A stretch of 64,000 bases of DNA from the NCBI GenBank assembly GCA_035762665.1, contig DASTNZ010000004.1, positions 13,129-77,128 of the forward strand. The letters run 5' to 3'. Shown one piece after another: positions 42,957 through 49,620 of this stretch. This stretch comes from JASLBX01 sp035762665 (lineage in GTDB: Bacteria > Actinomycetota > Actinomycetes > Jiangellales > Jiangellaceae). The position numbers and the translations under genes were made by a program. The notes beneath the pieces are model-generated. The model did not search any database. It was not told where the DNA came from and was given only the letters and a program-made list of their open reading frames with translations. Each line of letters starts with the position of its first letter. Within the stretch, counting starts at the first letter, position 1.

Positions 42957-43394
42957 TCAGGCGGATGACCGTGGCCCGTTGACACATGCCGTACCGGCGA
43001 TCAGGTCGTGCAGGCCGCGCCGATCCTCGGTGAAAATCAGCGGCGGGATCACGAGGGCGATCAGCGCCGTCCGTACCAATCCGACCCACGGGCCGATACG
43101 CCTCCGGTCGAGCCGAATGACGCGCAGCCGAAGCAGCCACTGCCCCAGGCTCGCGCCCGTGAAGGACGTGAACAGCCACACCACGACGAACCAGCACACC
43201 AGGGGCAGCCAGACCAACCCGCTACCTCGATCCCAGACCGCCGGGCCGGCGATGATGACGGCAACGGCATTGCCGATAGCCCAATCGATAAGCAACGCGA
43301 CGAACCGTCGCCCCCACCCGGCCGGCGAGCCCGGACCCTCTGCCGGCAGGGCGTGCGCACCCACCTTGGCTTGCTTTCCGTCGCCGCTGGTCAC
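42957..43394 (-). CDS. RDD family membrane protein
   Basis: The 145-residue protein has the RDD pattern: an Arg/Asp pair in GWGRRFVALLIDWAIGNAVA, a second helix LVWLPLVCWFVVVWLFTSF, GASLGQWLLRLRVIRLDRR and a last segment DRRGLHDLIAGTACV. RDD proteins may be ion or small-molecule transporters; evidence is limited. GTG 43394 is divergent from glnA. It converges on DUF4191; the 101-bp gap has only a weak 6-bp dyad (ACCTAC/GTAGGT). Confidence 0.88.
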   Translation of the reverse strand: MTSGDGKQAKVGAHALPAEGPGSPAGWGRRFVALLIDWAIGNAVAVIIAGPAVWDRGSGLVWLPLVCWFVVVWLFTSFTGASLGQWLLRLRVIRLDRRRIGPWVGLVRTALIALVIPPLIFTEDRRGLHDLIAGTACVNGPRSSA

Positions 43395-43441
43395 CGCGTC
43401 AGGCTACTGTGTCGACAAGGTGAAACCTGCACTGCCGTGAC

Positions 43442-43479
43442 GTAACACGAGCGAAACACTCGGGACACAGCCGAGAAAC
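43442..43479 (+). promoter_or_regulatory. Four-site GlnR operator of glnA
   Basis: The sequence is GTAAC-n6-GAAAC-n6-GACAC-n6-GAAAC, an exact match to the double a-b box (gTnAC-n6-GaAAC, twice) known for GlnR at glnA and amtB promoters of streptomycetes and relatives. It ends 75 bp before the glnA ATG and 48 bp from the start of the divergent RDD gene. GlnR should activate glnA when nitrogen is scarce. Confidence 0.88.
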
Positions 43480-43554
43480 CGCCCGCTCTTACGGTCCTTG
43501 GCAAGCGACTAGCTAGAACCGGACCGCTCGGCACCACCGGGCCTAGGAGGCTGA

Positions 43555-44979
43555 ATGTTCACCAACGGCGACGAGCTGCTGAAGTTCGTCAAGGACGAGG
43601 GCGTCGAGTTCATCGACGTTCGATTCTGTGACCTTCCGGGCATCATGCAGCACTTCACCGTTCCGGCAGGGACGTTCACTGCTGACACCCTCGCCGAAGG
43701 GCTTATGTTCGACGGATCGTCGATCCGGGGTTTCCAGGCGATCCACGAGTCGGATATGAAGCTCATCGCCGATCCGACCAGCGCCTACGTCGATTTCTTC
43801 CGCCAGCACAAGACCCTGGTCATCAACTTCTTCATCGTCGACCCGTTCACCGACGAGCCTTACTCCCGCGACCCTCGCAACATCGCGAGCAAGGCGGAGG
43901 CGTACCTGAAGAGCACCGGCATCGGCGACACCGCCTACTTCGGCCCGGAGGCGGAGTTCTACATCTTCGACGACGTCCGTTTCGAGACCAACCAGCGGTC
44001 GGGCTTCTACTACATCGACTCGGTCGAAGCGGCCTGGAACACCGGCCGGAGCGAGGACGGCGGGAACCTCGGCTACAAGCCCCGCTACAAGCAGGGATAC
44101 TTCCCGGTTCCGCCGATGGACCACCTGACCGACCTGCGCTCGGAGATGCTCAAGAACCTGATGGTCTCCGGCATCGAGGTCGAGATGCAACACCACGAGG
44201 TCGGCACCGCCGGCCAGGCCGAGATCGATATCAGGTTCGACACGCTGCTCAAGCAGGCCGACAACCTGATGAAGTACAAGTACATCGTCAAGAACACGGC
44301 GCGGGCGGCCGGCCGGACGGTTACATTCATGCCCAAGCCGATCTTCGGCGACAACGGCTCCGGCATGCACTGCCACCAGAGCGTCTGGAAGGATGGCCAA
44401 CCGCTGTTCTACGACGAGCTTGGGTACGCCGGCCTGTCGGACACCGCTCGCTGGTACATCGGCGGCCTGCTCAAGCACGCACCGGCCCTGCTGGCGTTCA
44501 CCAACCCGACCGTCAACTCCTACCACCGGCTGGTGCCCGGCTTCGAAGCTCCGATCAACTTGGTCTACAGCCAGCGGAACCGATCGGCCTGCGTGCGGAT
44601 CCCGATCACCGGCACCAATCCGAAGGCAAAGCGTATCGAGTTCCGGATTCCGGACCCGTCCTGCAATCCATACATCGCCTTCTCGGCCATGCTGATGGCC
44701 GGCCTGGACGGCATTCAGAACAAGATGGAGCCGCCGGAGCCGATCGACAAGGACCTGTACGAGCTTCCTCCGGAGGAGCACGCCCAGGTCCAGCAGGTTC
44801 CGACCTCGTTGCCGGAGGTGCTGACCGCGCTCGAGGCCGACCACGAGTTCCTGCTCGCGGGCGGTGTGTTCACCCAGGACTTGATCGAGACCTGGATCGA
44901 GTGGAAGCGCGACAACGAGGTGCTGCCGATCCAGTACCGGCCGCACCCACACGAGTTCGAGCTCTATTTCGACATCTAG
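43555..44979 (+). CDS. glnA: Glutamine synthetase type I
   Basis: GlnA makes glutamine from glutamate, ammonia and ATP. The 474-residue protein has the LMFDGSSIRGF segment, Mg ligands in YFGPEAEFYIFD, the ATP region FMPKPIFGDNGSGMHCHQSV and NRSACVRIP. The adenylylation tyrosine is Tyr402 in KDLYELPPEE, the target of GlnE encoded 5 kb away. AGGAGG lies four bases before the ATG. A four-site GlnR operator stands upstream. It is the beta-type enzyme controlled by adenylylation. Confidence 0.98.
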   Translation: MFTNGDELLKFVKDEGVEFIDVRFCDLPGIMQHFTVPAGTFTADTLAEGLMFDGSSIRGFQAIHESDMKLIADPTSAYVDFFRQHKTLVINFFIVDPFTDEPYSRDPRNIASKAEAYLKSTGIGDTAYFGPEAEFYIFDDVRFETNQRSGFYYIDSVEAAWNTGRSEDGGNLGYKPRYKQGYFPVPPMDHLTDLRSEMLKNLMVSGIEVEMQHHEVGTAGQAEIDIRFDTLLKQADNLMKYKYIVKNTARAAGRTVTFMPKPIFGDNGSGMHCHQSVWKDGQPLFYDELGYAGLSDTARWYIGGLLKHAPALLAFTNPTVNSYHRLVPGFEAPINLVYSQRNRSACVRIPITGTNPKAKRIEFRIPDPSCNPYIAFSAMLMAGLDGIQNKMEPPEPIDKDLYELPPEEHAQVQQVPTSLPEVLTALEADHEFLLAGGVFTQDLIETWIEWKRDNEVLPIQYRPHPHEFELYFDI

Positions 44980-45004
44980 ATCCGCGGGTCCTCGTGACCT
45001 GCTA

Positions 45005-45404
45005 GGAATCGTCGGGAACGGCGGCTGACCTGCGAGAACGCCCTTTCTGCGTCTTCCAGCGTCAGTCGCCGTTCTTCGTTGGTCTGCGGCCCCAGCGCGG
45101 CGCCTTGCGCGCCTACGAGGAGACCGGCGTGACCGGCTATCGGCTCGAAGACGTCCCGGTCGACCTCGATCTGTTCCGGCGACTCCTCGACGGCGAGCGC
45201 TGCACGAGGCGACGCATGCTGCGCGACGTCTTCAACCGGACCGACGACCACTTGCCGCCCATCGACCTCCCCGGCGCACCGAGCAAGTGGTCAAGAATCA
45301 TGAGTGGGGCTGCCGCGAACGACCCTCAAACCGCTGAGACCCGCGGCGCCGGGGCGAATACCATGAGCGAGTGGCGGGGCACAGTCCTGAAGTCGATCTC
45401 GTAG
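45005..45404 (+). pseudogene. Unrecognised coding-like remnant after glnA
   Basis: A frame open after a TAG near 45005 reads PFCVFQRQSPFFVGLRPQRG, then RAYEETGVTGYRLEDVPVDL and LFRRLLDGERCTRRRMLRDV. It looks like real protein, yet there is no start codon or ribosome-binding site at its front, and it drifts into non-protein-like sequence after about 45290. I do not recognise the family. It is most likely a gene fragment in a decayed island between glnA and the regulator cassette. Confidence 0.35.
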
Positions 45405-45429
45405 ATGAGTTCCTCAGGCCGCTGGGTCT

Positions 45430-45690
45430 ATGGGCTGCCGAGCTTGGCCACACTGTCCCGTCAAGTCGGACGGGTCGGGTGGCCCGATTTCAGGTGCCAA
45501 TCTAGGTGCATTTCATGATCGGCGTCATTACGACAAGACCCATCACGGGTTCAAAGTCATTCAGCCATCATCTGGCGAGTTCGTGATCATCTCACCGGCT
45601 GACTTCACCTATCACGTCGATCCCGAAGCCGTCGGTCCGATCACCGACCCGCGACCCGACGAGTCCGGATGCGACCCGCCCGATCAATAG
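45430..45690 (+). pseudogene. C-terminal remnant of a DUF222/HNH-type endonuclease
   Basis: From about 45481 the frame reads GGPISGANLGAFHDRRHYDK, THHGFKVIQPSSGEFVIISP and ADFTYHVDP. This matches the tail of the very common actinobacterial DUF222-HNH family, which has the pattern GGPTS..NL..lcrrHHr.kth.gf.v.qp.pG.f.w.sP.g..Y.v. The N-terminal DUF222 part and the front of the HNH motif are gone, and the expected HH pair reads HY. I see no start signal. Such genes are often mobile and multi-copy. The following 80 bp up to the hairpins hold nothing else. Confidence 0.5.
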
Positions 45691-45770
45691 GATCAGCCGC
45701 TCGACGACGTAGATCAGCCGGACGACCCGCCCTTTTAGGCGGCGGCCCACTCAGTCTTGGTCGCACGAAA

Positions 45771-45820
45771 GGGGACAGCACGGTGGCGCCGCCGGGTGGG
45801 ACGGCGCCACCGGTGTCCCC
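45771..45820. terminator. Very strong GC-rich hairpin
   Basis: GGGGACA + CGGTGGCGCCG pairs with CGGCGCCACCG + TGTCCCC (18 bp with a small bulge, 10-base loop). With the hairpin at 45854 it forms a double barrier between the HNH remnant (+) and the peptide-regulator operon (-). No T-run follows on either strand. Confidence 0.6.
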
Positions 45821-45853
45821 CTGGGGAGGTCTCGAACAGGCGCTTCGAGTGTC

Positions 45854-45895
45854 CAGGTGCCTTGCCCGCCCCGCCCGTGGCGGGCAAGGCACCTG
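45854..45895 (-). terminator. Perfect 17-bp hairpin after the peptide gene
   Basis: Arms CAGGTGCCTTGCCCGCC (45854-45870) and its exact complement (45879-45895) enclose an 8-base loop. It begins 26 bp after the stop of the small peptide gene and is the likely 3' end of the transthyretin-SARP-peptide transcript. Confidence 0.65.
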
Positions 45896-45921
45896 AGACT
45901 GTGGTGGCTCAGATCAGCTGG

Positions 45922-46071
45922 TCAGTCCCACTTGTTGCTGTCGGAAACGATGTCCCACTTGTTGCTGTCAGTCACGTCGTCGCTCGCCGAAGCCACGCCG
46001 GCTCCAGCCCATCCAATGACTACAGCGACGATGACCGCGGACAGCGCTGCACGGCGCCGGTTGAGGGTCAT
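45922..46071 (-). CDS. 49-residue exported peptide with duplicated C-terminal octapeptide
   Basis: From ATG 46071 the protein starts MTLNRRRAALSAVIVAVVIG, a basic start and hydrophobic core of a signal peptide. It continues WAGAGVASA, a good AxA signal-peptidase site, and ends SDDVTDSNKWDIVSDSNKWD. The mature part is thus about 20 residues made of VTDSNKWD and VSDSNKWD with one Ile between. The DNA repeats as well: two identical 18-mers at 45925-45942 and 45952-45969, nine codons apart. GGAAGGA lies six bases before the ATG, one of the best ribosome sites in the region. The gene follows the SARP regulator by 63 bp and ends in a strong hairpin. I do not know a described family. By position and form it resembles a peptide-pheromone precursor. 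Confidence 0.75.
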   Translation of the reverse strand: MTLNRRRAALSAVIVAVVIGWAGAGVASASDDVTDSNKWDIVSDSNKWD

Positions 46072-46134
46072 AGCGGATCCTTCCAAGTCTCGGATGTCCG
46101 ATCTCGTGACAGATTTCAGCGACCGACTATTCGT

Positions 46135-49104
46135 TCACTCTCGGTCCACTATCCGGCGTATTGTGCGCCCGGCACGGCGTTCAGCGTCGCGCAGGCGGCT
46201 TTCGAGTTGTGCAGTGCGCTCCAACCACAAGGCGGCATTCGCCGCTGTGAAGACCGAGCGCGCCTGATCGGCAAGTTCGGCGGTCACCGCCAAATCGCCG
46301 GCCTGGATGGCCACCTCGGCCTGGGCCAACAACACCCGGCCCAGGCTGAGCCGGTCACCGGAGTTGTCCGCCACGGCTCTCGCATCACGAAGAGCGCTGT
46401 CCGCACTTGCCCACTCGTCGCGCGCAAGGTGGACCAGTCCCATGCCAAGGTGCGCGTAGGTTGTGCCTACTGGATCGCCGAGTACCGCCGTGGCACTACG
46501 TACCGCGCCGAACTCCGATTCGGCCTCGCTGAACTTGTCCTGGGCCAGGTAGAGATACCCCAGCCGATGCCGAACCTGGGCCTCTGCCCTGGTTGCACCG
46601 ATCGCCAGGCTGGCCGAAAGTGCCTCGTCGAGCAATCTGGCGGCAGCCGCGTGGACTCCACGGTCCAGATGTACCTGCGCCATGCCCTCAAGGACGTGGA
46701 CTTCGCCGATGCGATCACCGGCCGCCTGCAAATCAGCTCGCGCGTTCTCGTACTTTGTCAGGGCAGCGTCAAGATGACCTTCGATGCGGTCGATGAATGC
46801 CAGGCTCCTCAATGTCAGGCCACGACCGTGCACGTCACCGATCTCGTCGAAGTAGCTGAGCGCGGTCTCGTCTTCTCGCCGACCGTCCGAAATTCGATCT
46901 TCGAAGATGGCCAGCTCGCCGCTGGAGTACCACATCGCTGCCTCCCCGCGCCGATCACCCGCAGCACGACAGACCTCCAGCGCGATCGCGTGTGTCCGAG
47001 CCCACGAGTCGGTGTAGCCACGGGCCTCGAAAAGGGTGACAGACGTAATGGCCAGGTCCCAGCAAAGGTCGGCTTGACCGAGCTGGCCAGCGAGCTCCAC
47101 TGCGGTCACCAAGTTGGCGTGCTCAGCCGCGAACCAATCCATCGGCTTGACCATCAATTCATCCACGACCCAACTCGGGAGCGGCCACAACTCGCAGTCG
47201 GCGTGCAAGACGCTGTAATCGCCGCCGTACGAGCGGGAGTGGGCTTCCCTCGCCATGAACAGCCATGCCCGAAGAAGTCGGGTCTGCGCCTCAACCCGCT
47301 TCTCCAGCGGTATCTCGCGGGCCAGCGTCTCCTGAGCGAAGATCCGCACCAGCTCGTGCAGGCGGTACCTGGGCTGCCCACCCACCATCGCCTCGATCAC
47401 GACGAGAGAGGCCTCGCTGAGCTCCTGCAGCGTGTCCGCCCCGCCATCGACGTCCGTCTCCAGCAGCGGAGCAGCGACCCACTCCGAGAAGTCAGTGGCG
47501 CCGAGCATGCTGAGCAGCAGAAGCAGTCGCTGCGCCGGCTTGGTCAGCTCCCGGTACGAGAACGCGATGCTCGCCCTGACCCCGACCCCTTCCAGCGCCA
47601 ACTCGTCCAAGAGCCGCTGCTCGTTACTGAGCCGGTCCAGCATCCGGTCGATCGTCCAGTGGTGGCGCACCGAGAGCTTCGACGCAGCGATCCGCAACGC
47701 CAGCGGCAACCTGGCGCATGCCTCAGCCAGGCGCTGGGCGGCGTGGGCTTCGGTGCTGACTCGCTCCGGACCGATGACCCGCGACAACAGCGCCAGACTC
47801 GCGTCGATGTCCAGCACATCGAGCTCTACTCGCCGCGCACCGGGCACACCGGCTAGCGCCCGTCGGCTCGTGGCGATCACTGCACAGCCGGCGTCACCAG
47901 GCACGAGCGGTTCTATCTGATCGATCGCGACGACATCGTCGAGCACTACCAGGATCCGCGAACCGGACAGCCGGCTGCGGTACGCCGCGGACAGCTCGTC
48001 CAGCCGCTCCGGCAACGCCGTCGGACTCACGCCGAGCGACCGCAGGAACTCCTCAAGCACCTGCTTCGGCCGGACCGGGCGCCCGTCCACCCCGCGCAAG
48101 CGCGCGTACAGCTGCCCGTCTGGGAACAAGTCACGCGCCTGGTGCGCGACATGCAACGCAAGTGCGGTCTTACCGATCCCACCTGCCCCGCTGATGATGA
48201 TCACTTCGACGCCTTGACTCTGGCCGGTCGAGGCGTCAGTCAGCCGCGCGTAGAGCTCGTCAGTGATCTCTTCCCTGCCGACGAAGTCGGCCACGGTGGC
48301 GGGCAGCTGCCGCGGAATCGGGTGCATGACGCTCGCAGCGTCGGACACATTCAGTGCGGGATCGTTGGTCAGGATCGCCCGCTCGAGGGCGGCGAGCTGC
48401 TCGCCTGGGTCGAGCCCATACTCCTCGGTCAGGACTCGGTGCGCTTCGCGGTACGCGGCTAACGCCTCCGCCTGCCGACCCGCCCGGTACAGCGCAAGCA
48501 TCAGGTGCGCGTGCAAACCCTCACGTAGCGGGTGGGCTGTCACCAACTCCTTGAGCTCGCCGATCACCTCGTGGTGGCGGCCCAGCCGGAGCTCCAGGTC
48601 CAGGCATTCCTCCAGGACACCAAGCCGCTGCTCGTCCAGGCGCAGAACAGCTGACTGAACCACCCGGCTGTCGACTCCAGCCGCGGCCGACCCACGCCAC
48701 ATCTCGAGGGCACTCCGTAGCATCTTCACCGCGGCAGCAACGTCACCGCTCCGGACGGCGTCCCGGCCCGCCGCAACGGCCTGGTCGAACCGCAGCATGT
48801 CGATGGCGGTGCCCCGCACCTCGACTGCATAACCGGCCGGATAGCTGACGATGAGCTCAGCGTCGGTCCATTCGGCGAACCGGCGGCGCAGCTGCCAAAC
48901 CGCCATCTGGATCTGGGCTCGCGCGGTTGCAGGCGGGTCCTCTCCCCAGACAGCCTCGATCAACCGCTCGACCGGAACGACGCGGTTGGCTTCCAGCAGC
49001 AGGGTCGTCAGGACGATCTGCTGCCGAGGTCCTCCGACATGCCGCGGCTCGCCACTCACGAGTACTCTGAGCGGCCCGAGCAGTCGGAAGTCGAGGTCGG
49101 TCAA
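46135..49104 (-). CDS. SARP/AfsR-type regulator with NB-ARC and TPR domains
   Basis: The 989-residue protein has an N-terminal OmpR-like DNA-binding domain (about 1-95, RQQIVLTTLLLEANRVVPVE) and a BTAD domain (100-245, GRQAEALAAYREAHRVLTEE with YGLDPG). An NB-ARC ATPase follows, with Walker A GAGGIGKT at 306-313 and Walker B ILVVLDDV. A helical TPR array occupies about 680-975 (ALSYFDEIGDVHGRGLTLRS, RAEAQVRHRLGYLYLAQDKF). AfsR-like proteins activate secondary metabolism or development genes, with TPRs sensing a partner or ligand. The start appears to be TTG 49104, preceded by AGAGG; no ATG/GTG fits better. It lies between a transthyretin-like gene (34 bp upstream) and the exported peptide gene (63 bp downstream). 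No biosynthetic cluster is adjacent. Confidence 0.92.
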   Translation of the reverse strand: MTDLDFRLLGPLRVLVSGEPRHVGGPRQQIVLTTLLLEANRVVPVERLIEAVWGEDPPATARAQIQMAVWQLRRRFAEWTDAELIVSYPAGYAVEVRGTAIDMLRFDQAVAAGRDAVRSGDVAAAVKMLRSALEMWRGSAAAGVDSRVVQSAVLRLDEQRLGVLEECLDLELRLGRHHEVIGELKELVTAHPLREGLHAHLMLALYRAGRQAEALAAYREAHRVLTEEYGLDPGEQLAALERAILTNDPALNVSDAASVMHPIPRQLPATVADFVGREEITDELYARLTDASTGQSQGVEVIIISGAGGIGKTALALHVAHQARDLFPDGQLYARLRGVDGRPVRPKQVLEEFLRSLGVSPTALPERLDELSAAYRSRLSGSRILVVLDDVVAIDQIEPLVPGDAGCAVIATSRRALAGVPGARRVELDVLDIDASLALLSRVIGPERVSTEAHAAQRLAEACARLPLALRIAASKLSVRHHWTIDRMLDRLSNEQRLLDELALEGVGVRASIAFSYRELTKPAQRLLLLLSMLGATDFSEWVAAPLLETDVDGGADTLQELSEASLVVIEAMVGGQPRYRLHELVRIFAQETLAREIPLEKRVEAQTRLLRAWLFMAREAHSRSYGGDYSVLHADCELWPLPSWVVDELMVKPMDWFAAEHANLVTAVELAGQLGQADLCWDLAITSVTLFEARGYTDSWARTHAIALEVCRAAGDRRGEAAMWYSSGELAIFEDRISDGRREDETALSYFDEIGDVHGRGLTLRSLAFIDRIEGHLDAALTKYENARADLQAAGDRIGEVHVLEGMAQVHLDRGVHAAAARLLDEALSASLAIGATRAEAQVRHRLGYLYLAQDKFSEAESEFGAVRSATAVLGDPVGTTYAHLGMGLVHLARDEWASADSALRDARAVADNSGDRLSLGRVLLAQAEVAIQAGDLAVTAELADQARSVFTAANAALWLERTAQLESRLRDAERRAGRTIRRIVDRE

Positions 49105-49138
49105 GGTCGGCCTCTAGTGCGACAAGACGCCTGGACTC

Positions 49139-49483
49139 TCACGAGCCGTTGTCGGTCGTCAGACGGCACGTGACATTAGACGTCGGGGAAATGATCAACA
49201 GCAGGCTGACGATCTCGTCCGGATGGAAGACCCGGAAGTCCATGTGGACGCTTGACTGGAACGGCGTCACACCCAGGCTTCCGTAGTACCGGTCCAGCTC
49301 AACCTCCAGCCGGTACTTGCCGCGCCGCTCCCCGGGCTCCGGCCAGGTCACCCGTCCCGAGAGGTCAGTGAGCTGAGAACGCAGCTTGGTCTCCTTGTCG
49401 TCCCCGTCGCGCCGAAGTGTGACCGGAATACCCTCCGCGGGCCGCCCGATCATGGCGTCCACAACATCCAGCGATACGATCAT
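49139..49483 (-). CDS. Transthyretin/HIUase-fold protein without catalytic residues
   Basis: The 114-residue protein (ATG 49483, GGGAG five bases upstream) reads MIVSLDVVDAMIGRPAEGIP, then LTDLSGRVTWPE, GKYRLEVELDRYYGSLGVTP and VSLLLIISPTSNVTCRL. Strand order and spacing match 5-hydroxyisourate hydrolase/transthyretin. In the enzyme the first strand carries His (THVLD), a later His precedes PLLLSP, and the end is YRGS. Here these read SLDVVD, EIVSLLLIISP and a different tail, so uricolytic activity is unlikely. The Arg in the SGRV turn is kept. It lies 34 bp before the SARP gene and is probably co-transcribed, perhaps as a ligand-binding partner. No purine catabolic gene is near. Confidence 0.7.
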   Translation of the reverse strand: MIVSLDVVDAMIGRPAEGIPVTLRRDGDDKETKLRSQLTDLSGRVTWPEPGERRGKYRLEVELDRYYGSLGVTPFQSSVHMDFRVFHPDEIVSLLLIISPTSNVTCRLTTDNGS

Positions 49484-49620
49484 GATGCTCCCGGGTAGTG
49501 AGAAGGTTGGCCCCCAACTAGGCAAGCATCATGAATATGCACGCTATCGGTCTGCTCTCCGACCACTACCACCGGTAGGGCCCATGTCCGCCACAGTCTG
49601 GTTGCCGATGGGACGTCAGG

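Noticed and set aside
43411..43426. Extra GlnR half site GTCGA-n6-GAAAC
   Set aside because: The second half fits, but the first lacks the required AC of gTnAC.
44976..45251. Minus-strand 91-codon frame after glnA
   Set aside because: Overlaps the glnA stop, has no ribosome site and lies opposite a more protein-like reading on the plus strand. Neither is intact.
45757..47856. 699-codon frame antisense to the SARP gene
   Set aside because: It runs through both hairpins and opposite a clear NB-ARC/TPR protein, with no family motifs. It is a GC-bias shadow.
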